From contig NZ_VOSM01000010.1 in assembly GCF_007997015.1 (NCBI RefSeq), positions 120,983 through 184,982 on the forward strand: a stretch of 64,000 bases of DNA, in the 5' to 3' direction. Of this stretch, positions 9,467-17,077 are shown piece after piece. Position 1 is the stretch's first letter. Every line of letters starts with the position of its first letter. Both the position numbers and the translations under genes were made by a program. Below the pieces are notes generated by a model. It made no database searches. It worked only from the letters and a program-made list of their open reading frames with translations, and was not told the DNA's origin. The DNA comes from Lujinxingia vulgaris. Lineage in GTDB: Bacteria; Myxococcota_A; Bradymonadia; Bradymonadales; Bradymonadaceae.

Positions 9467-10171
9467 ATGGATTGGGACACACTCGAACTTATCGAACTTG
9501 TGGTGACCCTCTCGGTGGTTCCGCTTGCCATTCTGGCCGCTTATCTCGACCGCCGTCATCGGGCGAAAAGCGCCTCGGCCTGGCGGGAGGTCGCCGATCA
9601 TTGCGACCTGCACTTTCTGGATCGAGGCGCCGCCGATCAGGAGCTTGAGGAAAGCTACCGCGGCTACAAACTCCGTGTGAGTAGCGAGCTGTTTAAGGTG
9701 GAGGCGGGGCGCTCCACCCAGACCTGTTACGTGACCACGATCGCCGTGAACACGCTGCAGGCGGCGGTGCGGGAGGCAAGAATCGACCCCCGCGAGCCTT
9801 ACGCGCATGAGACTGGCGAGTGGAAAGCGACCACAAAGAGCTTTGCGGCGGCCTTTCGGCAGAACGACGCCGAGGTGACCCGCTGGCTGGCTGACGACCC
9901 CGATCTTCGCCACGTCATGGAGCGGGTGCAGGCCGCCGGCGACAACCTGGAGCTTCGAGAGGGCCAGGTGCGGCGCAGCCGCCAGCACCTCTTCGCGTCC
10001 TTTGGCGAGCTGCTCAAGTTCATCAACACCACCATCGAGCTGACCTCGAAGATCGACGCGCGCGCCCGCCAGCTCATCAGGGCCGAAGATGCCCCGGGTG
10101 AGGGGAAGGTGGTTAACAGCGAAATGGAGGAGGCAGTCGGCGCCGGCGCTTCGGGTGGCGAGCTGTGGTAA
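9467..10171 (+). CDS. Membrane-anchored protein of unknown function, tandem paralog 1
   Basis: A 234-residue protein not assigned to a known family. Start chosen at 9467 (MDWDTLELIELVVTLSVVPL) with AGAGAAG upstream. One N-terminal transmembrane helix is followed by a positively charged DRRHRAK stop-transfer, leaving a cytoplasmic C-terminal domain. It shares with the next gene the blocks LxFxDRGxxDQxLE, EVAxHxxL, IDPxEPYxH, AxDNLxLxEGQVRRxR and a terminal Trp. The pair clearly arose by tandem duplication. The gap to paralog 2 is about 110 bases with no terminator seen, so co-transcription is likely. Confidence 0.8.
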   Translation: MDWDTLELIELVVTLSVVPLAILAAYLDRRHRAKSASAWREVADHCDLHFLDRGAADQELEESYRGYKLRVSSELFKVEAGRSTQTCYVTTIAVNTLQAAVREARIDPREPYAHETGEWKATTKSFAAAFRQNDAEVTRWLADDPDLRHVMERVQAAGDNLELREGQVRRSRQHLFASFGELLKFINTTIELTSKIDARARQLIRAEDAPGEGKVVNSEMEEAVGAGASGGELW

Positions 10172-10279
10172 TATGAGCGCCGGGGATTTGAAACCGCTCG
10201 GAGGTCGAGGGCGATCTTTCGGAACACGGCATCGTTTCATGCATGGTGTCAAAATCTTTATAGAGACCGGGAGCAGAGG

Positions 10280-10966
10280 ATGGATGAGTCCATCGTCATC
10301 ACCGTCGCGCTATATGTTTCGCTGATCGCGCTCGTCGTCGGCGCTTCCTACGCCGAGCGGCGCTGGCGACAAAAGAGCTCGCTGGCCTGGCAGAAGGTGG
10401 CCGAGCAGAGGGGGCTTCTATTTCGGGATCGGGGCCCCGAGGATCAGGCGCTCGAGGGGCGCCATCGCGGCTATGAGCTGGATGTGCACACTGAGACCCG
10501 CCAGATTGAGGTGGGGCGCTCAACCTTCACCGCCTACCTGACCACGATCAAGGTCACAGCGCGAGAGCCTGGGGTGGGTGCGGCCGGAATCGATCCTCAT
10601 GAGCCCTACCCCCACGGCAGCCGTGGCTGGAAAGCGAAGGCGCTGCGTTTTGAGCAGGCGTTTCGCCAGCGCGACACCGAGGTAACGCTTACCCTGGCCA
10701 AAGACCCGGCGATTCGCCAGGCCTTCGAGCAGATTCAGGCCAGCGGAGATAACCTCATCCTGGGCGAGGGGCAGGTGCGGCGCACCCGAGAGGCGCTCCT
10801 GGCGTCACCGAAGGATCTGGTGGCGTTCATCGACTCGACCATCGATCTGGTGATGATGATCGACGCCTGCGCACGAAAGCTCTCCGGCGCCGGGCACACC
10901 CAACATAATAAGCAGAAGGCCGAGCAAGAGGTCCCTGCCAGCGCTTCGAGCCCGGTGGTGTGGTGA
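10280..10966 (+). CDS. Membrane-anchored protein of unknown function, tandem paralog 2
   Basis: A 228-residue protein with the same architecture as the preceding gene. It has an N-terminal membrane helix (IVITVALYVSLIALVVGASY), basic residues ERRWRQK, then a cytoplasmic domain containing GLLFRDRGPEDQALEGRHRG, IEVGRSTFTAYLTTIKV, IDPHEPYPHGS and NLILGEGQVRRTREALLAS. It ends SSPVVW, parallel to GGELW of paralog 1. A ribosome site GAGCAGAGG precedes the ATG. No enzymatic motif is visible. The Ser-rich, Ala-rich C-terminal tails are the most divergent part. Confidence 0.8.
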   Translation: MDESIVITVALYVSLIALVVGASYAERRWRQKSSLAWQKVAEQRGLLFRDRGPEDQALEGRHRGYELDVHTETRQIEVGRSTFTAYLTTIKVTAREPGVGAAGIDPHEPYPHGSRGWKAKALRFEQAFRQRDTEVTLTLAKDPAIRQAFEQIQASGDNLILGEGQVRRTREALLASPKDLVAFIDSTIDLVMMIDACARKLSGAGHTQHNKQKAEQEVPASASSPVVW

Positions 10967-10982
10967 TTTTCCAGCAGATAAG

Positions 10983-11031
10983 CACCGACCCGGGGTCGCA
11001 CGAAGTTCTTTGTTGATGCGGGTGATCGACG
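10983..11031. repeat. Dispersed intergenic repeat, copy B
   Basis: A 49-base block starting CACCGACCCGGGGTCGCACG and ending ATGCGGGTGATCGACG. It matches copy C (11679-11727) at 48 of 49 positions by eye. It lies between paralog 2 and the SRPBCC gene. Confidence 0.8.
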
Positions 11032-11115
11032 GTTGCCGGGTGGTTGATCCCGGCGACGAAGTGCATGCGGAGAGATGTCGGTTATCGGGACCGACGCGCC
11101 TGGCGAGCACCGCGT

Positions 11116-11562
11116 TCAGGAGGTTTGCCCCGCGTCCAGAATGGCTTTGATGGCCTTGAGGTCGTTGAGGTTAGCGCGTCGCATCGCCCGCGCCATCACA
11201 GGGGCGGCGATCTTCGAGAAGCCCGAGGGTTCGCCGCAGTTGCGAAGGGTCATCCGCGTCTGGGCGGGGTTGGTGGTTTCGAAGGTGTAGGTCGTCTCCA
11301 TAGGGAAGAGGCCCTCGGCGGTGCGCATGACCAGGCGCTGCTCGCTGAGCTCGACGAATTCATAGGTGTAGGCCAGGCGGCGTTTTAGGAAGGTCGCCAC
11401 GAAGGCCACCTTCGAGCCCACCTGCAGCGGGGGCTCGCTGACCCACTCCACACTCTTGATGTTGGCGTACCACTCCGGGGCGTTGTCAAAATTGTTGGCA
11501 TAGGCGGCGACCTCGGCCAGGGGGCGCTCGATGAGGATCTCGGTCACGACGTCGACGCTCAT
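11116..11562 (-). CDS. SRPBCC-family protein (START-like), cytoplasmic
   Basis: A 148-residue protein of the SRPBCC/polyketide cyclase-like fold, which encloses hydrophobic ligands. It shows VTEILIERPLAEVAAYANNF at the N-terminus, EWYANIKSVEWVSEPPLQVG, and a strand-rich middle, ending with the long C-terminal helix RAMRRANLNDLKAIKAIL. Start is placed at 11562 (MSVDVVTEIL); the longer frame would extend into the repeat copy C. The ribosome site is weak. Ligand and partner are unknown. A second SRPBCC gene lies divergently 360 bases away, but similarity between them is only at fold level. Confidence 0.78.
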   Translation of the reverse strand: MSVDVVTEILIERPLAEVAAYANNFDNAPEWYANIKSVEWVSEPPLQVGSKVAFVATFLKRRLAYTYEFVELSEQRLVMRTAEGLFPMETTYTFETTNPAQTRMTLRNCGEPSGFSKIAAPVMARAMRRANLNDLKAIKAILDAGQTS

Positions 11563-11678
11563 AAGAAAACTCTGAAAGGGGAAGGTGTGTGCCTGATTGG
11601 GGAGAGGTTGCGCGTGGGAAAGGGGGGCAGACGTCTGACCGTGGGTCGCGCAAAACCCCCGAAATGATACCGGAGTGA

Positions 11679-11727
11679 CACCGACCCGGGGTCGCACGAA
11701 GTTCTTTATTGATGCGGGTGATCGACG
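11679..11727. repeat. Dispersed intergenic repeat, copy C
   Basis: 49 bases almost identical to copy B (one difference, in TTTATTG against TTTGTTG). It lies in the 363-base space 11563-11925 between two divergent SRPBCC genes. I see nothing else definite in that stretch. Confidence 0.8.
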
Positions 11728-11925
11728 ACCCCGGCACCTTCCGCGTGTCGCGTCGCAGAGGCAGGCGACGCAAAAACTCGCCGCATCATTCCGGCCACGT
11801 TATCAGTGTGGCGGGTTTGCCCCGATACCTACAACAGACGATTTTGAGGACGCTGCGCGGCCCTCGCGGCGAGTGCGCCCGATGGCCTTGCGCGAGCGTC
11901 GCAACATCCCGATGGGAGATGAATC

Positions 11926-12585
11926 ATGCTCAAGAAGATAGTTTTTGGTTTTGCCGCGCTGGTGGTGGTGCTGGTGGTGGTGATCGCGCTGCAACCCTCG
12001 GAGTTCCGCGTGGAGCGCTCGCAGACGATTGAGGCGCCGGCGCCGGTGGTGTTCGCCCAGATCAACGACTTTCGTAATTGGGAGGCCTGGTCTCCCTGGG
12101 CGCGGCTCGATGAGAGCATGGAGGTCGACCACACCGGCGCCGAGACTGGCGAGGGCGCCGTCTACACCTGGCAGGGCAACGATGATGTGGGCCAGGGGCG
12201 CATGACGATTCTGGAGAGCACGCCCTCTGAGGAGGTCGTGATCAAGCTGGAGTTCATCAAACCATTTGAGTCCACCAACACCACCCGCTTTGTGCTTACG
12301 CCGGCTGGCGAGAACACCGAGGTGAGCTGGATCATGGCCGGAGACAACACCTTTATGTCCAAAGCTTTTGGGCTCTTCTTTGATATGGACGCGGCCATCG
12401 GCGCGGATTTTGAGAAAGGGCTCGCGGCGATGAACATCGCCGCGAAGCAGGCCGCGGAGAAAGGCGAAACGTCAGCTGAAGACGTTACGCCGGCCGAAGT
12501 CGAAGCTCCGACCGAAGCGCCGGCGGCTGAGCACGACGCCGGAGCTGCCGAAGATGACGCCTCCGCCGAGGGTGATGTGCCGTGA
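11926..12585 (+). CDS. SRPBCC-family protein with N-terminal membrane anchor
   Basis: A 219-residue protein with a single N-terminal membrane helix (IVFGFAALVVVLVVVIALQP) followed by a polyketide-cyclase/SRPBCC domain: VERSQTIEAPAPVVFAQIND, FRNWEAWSPWARLDESM, YTWQGNDDVGQGRMTILES and ITVSWIMAGDN-type strands. The NWxxWSPW motif is characteristic of this subfamily. The last 45 residues are an Ala/Glu/Pro-rich low-complexity tail. The ATG follows GGGAGATGAATC. Such proteins occur widely as single genes of unknown ligand. The fold assignment is strong, the role unknown. Confidence 0.85.
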   Translation: MLKKIVFGFAALVVVLVVVIALQPSEFRVERSQTIEAPAPVVFAQINDFRNWEAWSPWARLDESMEVDHTGAETGEGAVYTWQGNDDVGQGRMTILESTPSEEVVIKLEFIKPFESTNTTRFVLTPAGENTEVSWIMAGDNTFMSKAFGLFFDMDAAIGADFEKGLAAMNIAAKQAAEKGETSAEDVTPAEVEAPTEAPAAEHDAGAAEDDASAEGDVP

Positions 12586-12615
12586 ACGAATGCGCGTGAC
12601 TGCACGCCCCTGGCG

Positions 12616-12704
12616 GCACGACCGGTGGCTGCACGACCGGTGGCTGCACGACCGGGGGTCGCACGAAGTCCTTGATTCATGCGGGTGAGACGCGACCCCG
12701 GGTC
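12616..12704. repeat. Dispersed intergenic repeat, copy D, with internal 15-base duplications
   Basis: Begins with GCACGACCGGTGGCT twice in tandem, then GCACGACCGGGGGTCGCACG, AAGTCC and ATGCGGGTGAGACGC, ending at a GACCCCGGGTC palindrome. It follows the SRPBCC gene stop. Confidence 0.7.
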
Positions 12705-12730
12705 ATCCCAACGCTGATATCGATCGTTGA

Positions 12731-12772
12731 AAAAAACGCCGCGCGATCCTCCGGAGATCGCGCGGCGTCTTT
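12731..12772. terminator. Bidirectional intrinsic terminator
   Basis: A 13-bp perfect stem, ACGCCGCGCGATC (12736-12748) against GATCGCGCGGCGT (12756-12768), has an A-run on its left and TCTTTCGTTC on its right. It serves the convergent genes ending at 12585 (+) and 12796 (-). Confidence 0.85.
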
Positions 12773-12795
12773 CGTTCTGATATCGCCAAAAAAAC

Positions 12796-13650
12796 TCAGT
12801 GGTAGGTGTGCTCGTCGTGGATGATGGGGGGCTCGTAGAGGTCGATGAGCTTTTGCAGGTTGGCGTAGAAGAGCGCGTCGGTGCCGTCGATGTGGCGACG
12901 GATCCAGAAGCCGACGGCGGATTTGACCACGTTGCCATCGAAGTAGCCGCCGTCGAAGCCGCGCTCGGAAAAATAGGTGTGATCGCCGGTGGGGTTGGCG
13001 ATGAAGTGGGGGTTAAAGAAGTAAAAATACGCTTCGTAATGATCGGGGCTTACGCCTCCGGGGCTCTGCATGGCCCGGGTGAGGCGTTTGGCCTCGGCGG
13101 CCAGGTAGTCGGGGTTTTGCTGCAGCTTGAGGTAGGTGGCGCGGTAGATCGCGGCCAGGGGCATCACGACGCGATCGTAGGTGGGGGTGGTCAGGTCGAT
13201 AAAGAGGGTGTCCTCGGGAGAGGGGATCGCCCAGGAGGCCAGGGTGGCGACAAAGTCCGGGTTGTAATGGCCAAAGTTCTTGGTGGCGTCGAGCTTGAGC
13301 TCGCCATGGTGGGGGCCGCTTACGAAGACGGGGACTGGCGAGAGGTCGAAGAGCTGCGGGGCGTCGATGAAGTTTCGGGCGCGGCAGTAGAGGGTGCGCA
13401 GGCCGCCGTGGGGGAAGTAGTCGAAGGTGTCGCAGGCGTGCGGGGCGCGCTCGATGGCCAGCCAGGCTTCGCGGGCGGCGCGTTGCAAGTCGGCGAGGAG
13501 GGCGGGTGCGGTGACCGACGCGGTGACTGCGGCGCTCGCTGCGCCCGGCTGGGACTCGGTGGTTTGGGTGGAGCAGGCCGACAGGGTGGCGGCGCAGCCG
13601 AGTGTGGCGACCAGGATGAGCACCTGGCGAGGCAATGTGGCATGCATCAT
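12796..13650 (-). CDS. Lipoprotein of unknown function
   Basis: A 284-residue exported lipoprotein. Start placed at 13650 because GAGAGG lies just before it. The signal peptide (VLILVATLGCAATLSACST) has a lipobox at its end. The mature domain includes ALLADLQRAAREAWLAIERA, LRTLYCRARNFIDAPQLF, PVFVSGPHHGELKLDAT, GHYNPDFVATLASWAIPS and DPVVKSAVGFWIRRHIDGT-like elements, with many aromatic residues. I recognise no family. Short regular spacing of His and Asp residues (FVSGPHHGE, HDEHTYH) could bind a metal but this is not supported further. Confidence 0.75.
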   Translation of the reverse strand: MMHATLPRQVLILVATLGCAATLSACSTQTTESQPGAASAAVTASVTAPALLADLQRAAREAWLAIERAPHACDTFDYFPHGGLRTLYCRARNFIDAPQLFDLSPVPVFVSGPHHGELKLDATKNFGHYNPDFVATLASWAIPSPEDTLFIDLTTPTYDRVVMPLAAIYRATYLKLQQNPDYLAAEAKRLTRAMQSPGGVSPDHYEAYFYFFNPHFIANPTGDHTYFSERGFDGGYFDGNVVKSAVGFWIRRHIDGTDALFYANLQKLIDLYEPPIIHDEHTYH

Positions 13651-13811
13651 GAACCTCTCATCATTCATCAAGCGTAGGTGTGGGCATGGCGAGGAGTTGT
13701 GAGTTTACGCTTAACAGCAGGGGTACGTCGACGTGGCGAGAGGCGTTCGCTACGATCGAAGGCAGGCATTGAGCGACGAGCGCGCGCAGGCGCGAGGGCA
13801 AGGGAGAGACG

Positions 13812-14192
13812 ATGCGATCGAGAATGATGCGGTGGATGCTGGCCGTCGGGGTGATGCTCTTTCTGGCGAGCAACGCGGTGATGCTCGGGCTGATGTGGGG
13901 CATCTATTTTAATGAGATCATCACCGATGTAGACCAGGAGCACGTGATTGTGCTCACCCGGGATCTGGCCGCCGGTGAGCGTCTGGGGCCCACCAACTCG
14001 GTGCTTGCGCACCTGCCGGTGGGGGAGATCCCCGGGCACGCCGTGCGCTCCAAAGAGGTGATCTTTCACCAGCACGCTGTCCTGCACCACGAGGGGCGCG
14101 CCGGCCAGATCCTCACCTACGATCTACTCGTGGAGCGGCCCGTGTGGCGCTCGGAGAATCGCCAGAGCCTGGAGACGATGCTCGGGCAGTGA
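13812..14192 (+). CDS. SAF-domain (CpaB-like) single-pass membrane protein
   Basis: A 126-residue protein with one N-terminal membrane helix (WMLAVGVMLFLASNAVMLGL) and an outer domain resembling SAF/CpaB. The outer domain reads VIVLTRDLAAGERLGPTNSV, AHLPVGEIPGHAV, EVIFHQHAVLHHEGRAGQIL. CpaB proteins use this domain in pilus assembly, and flagellar FlgA proteins share the fold. It is roughly half the length of normal CpaB and has no tad/cpa genes nearby, so it may be a stand-alone relative with another job. GGGAGAGACG precedes the ATG. Confidence 0.62.
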   Translation: MRSRMMRWMLAVGVMLFLASNAVMLGLMWGIYFNEIITDVDQEHVIVLTRDLAAGERLGPTNSVLAHLPVGEIPGHAVRSKEVIFHQHAVLHHEGRAGQILTYDLLVERPVWRSENRQSLETMLGQ

Positions 14193-14223
14193 AGCTGCGT
14201 TTGGGCGCGTAAATAAAGGCCGA

Positions 14224-14307
14224 TGTGCGACCCCGGGTCGGGGCATTGAGGCCCCCGGTCGGTGCGAATCATTCAACAAAGGTTGCTTGAAAAGACCGAC
14301 CGGGGGA
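14224..14307. repeat. Dispersed intergenic repeat, copy E, with long-loop hairpin
   Basis: Begins GTGCGACCCCGGGTCGGGG, sharing the GACCCGGGTC core with the other copies. It continues into a 12-bp perfect inverted repeat, CCCCCGGTCGGT (14252-14263) against ACCGACCGGGGG (14295-14306), with a 31-base loop. It lies between convergent genes and may act as a terminator. Confidence 0.6.
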
Positions 14308-14318
14308 GGTGCGCGGTG

Positions 14319-15806
14319 TCAATGGGCGCAGTAGGTCGCCATATAAAGCTGAGCGTTCATGGGATTGGGAGCGCTGTCGATGCGCATCCAGGCCAGGGCC
14401 ATGAAGTCTCCCAGGTTTGCCAGGGTTGGTACGGAGGTGGAGAAGCCCTGCTCAAAGGCGATGGGTTCGTCGCGAGGCGCGCCGCTGGGGTCGAACTCCT
14501 GGAGAATAAGAGCGCGCTGGTCGCGCCAGCTCAGCGCGATGGCGTCGCCAGTCCACGCGGCGTGGGTGTCGTAGGTGTTCGCGCTGGTCGTGGTCAGGTC
14601 TTCATCGACAAGCACCGCTTCGCCATCGGCATCAAGGGTGTTGAGCAGAAAGTAGCGCGCATTGTGGATGCTGACGATCGCGTAGTGATCGCCAGTCCAC
14701 ATCACCCAGGGGCTGTACGAGTGGGACTCGCCGACACGAATCGGAGCCTCATCGAGAGGTTCGGCCAGGGCATCGAAACGTTGGAAGAAGGTCGCGTCGT
14801 TCTCGGCAGCAGCATCGGTATAGCCGCGCCAGACAAGGGCGGCGTGGTCTTCAACCCAGATCATATGCGGGGCGGCGTCGGCCTGATAGGTCGTCAGATC
14901 GATGGGACCGGCAAGAAGCTCACCGGTGGAGCTGAGGGCGGCCAGCCGGTGTGTCCAGTGGTAGTCACCACCTTCAACCAGACTCTCTTTCCACGAGAGT
15001 AGCCAGCCCTGGTCGGTCGCGACGAGGTTAGGGCTGACGATGGCGCGATCCTCGACCAGCGGGGCGCTTACGCCCAGAGATTGCCCCTGCGCGTCAAAGC
15101 GTTCCAAAAAGAGGCTCTCTTTATTCTGAGTCGCGCTGTACTCGATGCGGGCCAACGCAAACACCTCACCATCGGATGCCAGCGCGTGCGGTCCGATCTC
15201 GTCGAAGAAGGGGGAGTCGGTCAGGGCGATGTTGTCGCCGATCTGCTGACCATCACGATCAAAACGCGCCATATAAAGGTCGGTGTTGGTCGAGTTTTCA
15301 CCCAGGTCATCGCTCCAGACCACCGCGTAGGTCGCGCCAAGACCGGCGATAGCGCGCGGGGTGTAAACGTTGGTGTTAGAAGTGTCGGCGAGCAGCTGCG
15401 CCTCGCTCAAACCCTGCGCATCGCAGAAGGGCTCCAGACATTGATCACCGACCTCCACCAGCCCCTCGTCGCAGAGGCAGGTGATGGCATCGTCGACAAC
15501 CTCGCAGCGGGTGCGCCCGGCCTCGGTGCAGGAGTCTTCCTGGCAGGTCGGGGGTTCCTCGGCATCGGGTTCGTCGTCGACGTCAGGGGTGTCATCGGCG
15601 TCGGGCTCGCCGTCGACGTCCGGGGTGTCTTCGGCGTCGGGCTCGTTTGCGTCGGGCTCGTTTGCGTCGGGCTCATTGGCATCGGGACCTGTGTCGCTAA
15701 GGTCGGTGTCGGGATCCTGCGGGTTGGGGGTGTCAGGATCATCGGAGCAGGCCGCAGCGAGCAGCGCGAAGATAAGCAGCGTGGACAGGGATGTTCGAAT
15801 GTTCAT
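14319..15806 (-). CDS. Large secreted lipoprotein with acidic repeat linker
   Basis: A 495-residue lipoprotein starting MNIRTSLSTLLIFALLAAAC at 15806, with the strong ribosome site TGGAGG. After the lipobox Cys come Pro/Asp/Glu repeats (EPDANEPDAN type; the DNA repeats too). Next is a small Cys-rich module (CQEDSCTEAGRTRCEV, CLCDEGLVEVGDQC), then a 370-residue domain with recurring GDHYAIV/ WTGD-like strands. Those strands are evenly spaced (AYAVVWSD, DAILLSWRD, WVEDHAALVWRG), suggesting a beta-propeller. No enzyme motif is seen. It is probably an outer-surface protein. Confidence 0.8.
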   Translation of the reverse strand: MNIRTSLSTLLIFALLAAACSDDPDTPNPQDPDTDLSDTGPDANEPDANEPDANEPDAEDTPDVDGEPDADDTPDVDDEPDAEEPPTCQEDSCTEAGRTRCEVVDDAITCLCDEGLVEVGDQCLEPFCDAQGLSEAQLLADTSNTNVYTPRAIAGLGATYAVVWSDDLGENSTNTDLYMARFDRDGQQIGDNIALTDSPFFDEIGPHALASDGEVFALARIEYSATQNKESLFLERFDAQGQSLGVSAPLVEDRAIVSPNLVATDQGWLLSWKESLVEGGDYHWTHRLAALSSTGELLAGPIDLTTYQADAAPHMIWVEDHAALVWRGYTDAAAENDATFFQRFDALAEPLDEAPIRVGESHSYSPWVMWTGDHYAIVSIHNARYFLLNTLDADGEAVLVDEDLTTTSANTYDTHAAWTGDAIALSWRDQRALILQEFDPSGAPRDEPIAFEQGFSTSVPTLANLGDFMALAWMRIDSAPNPMNAQLYMATYCAH

Positions 15807-16041
15807 CAGGTGCCTCCAGAAATTTGAGGGTGTTGCATCCATTCATCAAGAAACCGAGGTCAGGCCGCTGAGGCGCATAAAACAAAGCGCTCATGCACGT
15901 CGCGAGGCCCTGTGAGGGCTCACTCGTGGCAGGACTCGGTGTCAGGGGCATCTCTTTAAGCAGAGAGCATGCCACTCTTCTGGAGGGGGGCCGGCACGTC
16001 GGGGCGGATGCGTGAGCTTCGCTCCAGACGACGTGCTCGGT

Positions 16042-16926
16042 TCAGACCGGAGCCGCTGTGCTCGTCGCCATCTCGGCGCAACGAAGCCCCCGGGCACCTG
16101 CCAGGCGCGGATGGAGGGGGAAGGGCAGCATATCTTCAAAAATCTGGCCGGCGATGAGCCACTCGCTCATGAGCTGAGCGCGGCTGTTCAGGCCGAGTTT
16201 TTGGTAGATCCGCGAGACGTACTGGTGGGCCGAGCGCGGGGTCAGCCCCATGACCTCGGCGATCTCGCGTTCGGTCAGCGAGTCGAGCAGAAGTTCGTAG
16301 CACTCGCGCTCGCGCGGGGTCAGCGGGGCCTGGTGCGAGAGCAGCCCGTGGCTCATGAGCACGCGTACAAGGTAGGGGCCACAGCGCTCCATAAAGCGGG
16401 CCAGGGCGAGTTGGTCGTCGTGGTTGAAGACGGGCTGGCCAATCGCCCGATCGACGCCGATGACGATCTCTACCGTCTCGCTACAGGGCAGCGCACCGAT
16501 CATTCGATCGCCGGAGCCCAGCATCTCCAGCATCTCACCGGAGGGCGTCTGATCCCAGGCGCGAGCTTCGATGAGATCTTCGCGAAGCAGCACCCGGAAG
16601 AGGCCGGCGGAGCGCGCGATAGCCACCGAGGAGGGCACGTCATTCAGCGGGACGCGGGTGCGCATCCACTCCTGGATGCGGGCCTGATGCATCGGGGTCG
16701 TGCCCGTGGCGTAGTTATGAATCGGCGTCCAGCCCTGAATCGGCTCGCTCTTTAAATTGCGTGGCAGCACCCGGTCGCGGGTGATGATCAGCAAAAACGC
16801 GCGGTGCCCGGCCAGCGCGCAGGCGGCCTGCTCAGCGATTGCCTCGGCCAAAAGGTTGGGATGGTGCTGGGGAGCGATGGCCAGCGCGCTGAGTGCGTCG
16901 CTGAGGCGTTGCCAGTAGAGCGGCAT
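16042..16926 (-). CDS. LuxR-type helix-turn-helix transcriptional regulator
   Basis: A 294-residue regulator. The C-terminal LuxR/FixJ HTH is clear: LTPRERECYELLLDSLTERE, IAEVMGLTPRSAHQYVSRIY, QKLGLNSRAQLMSEWLIAG. The N-terminal about 200 residues lack the receiver and autoinducer-domain signatures; they may form a GAF-like sensor (WKSEPIQGW-like, VFNHDDQLALARFMERC). Start at 16926 (MPLYWQRLSD) is chosen because longer frames run into the HemF gene; the ribosome site is weak. It lies 150 bases downstream of that gene on the same strand. Its target is unknown. Confidence 0.85.
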   Translation of the reverse strand: MPLYWQRLSDALSALAIAPQHHPNLLAEAIAEQAACALAGHRAFLLIITRDRVLPRNLKSEPIQGWTPIHNYATGTTPMHQARIQEWMRTRVPLNDVPSSVAIARSAGLFRVLLREDLIEARAWDQTPSGEMLEMLGSGDRMIGALPCSETVEIVIGVDRAIGQPVFNHDDQLALARFMERCGPYLVRVLMSHGLLSHQAPLTPRERECYELLLDSLTEREIAEVMGLTPRSAHQYVSRIYQKLGLNSRAQLMSEWLIAGQIFEDMLPFPLHPRLAGARGLRCAEMATSTAAPV

Positions 16927-17077
16927 AGGGGCTCGAAGTGGGGGGCTCTGGGTCAGGCACAGCCAGCGGCAGAGCGCTACAACAGGATTGGAGCTTCGAG
17001 TCCCGATTCTTGGGCGCGGGGGGCAAGGTGTCAAGCGACCGGGCGCAGATGATGCGTCCCGGTCGCCGGCCCGGTGC

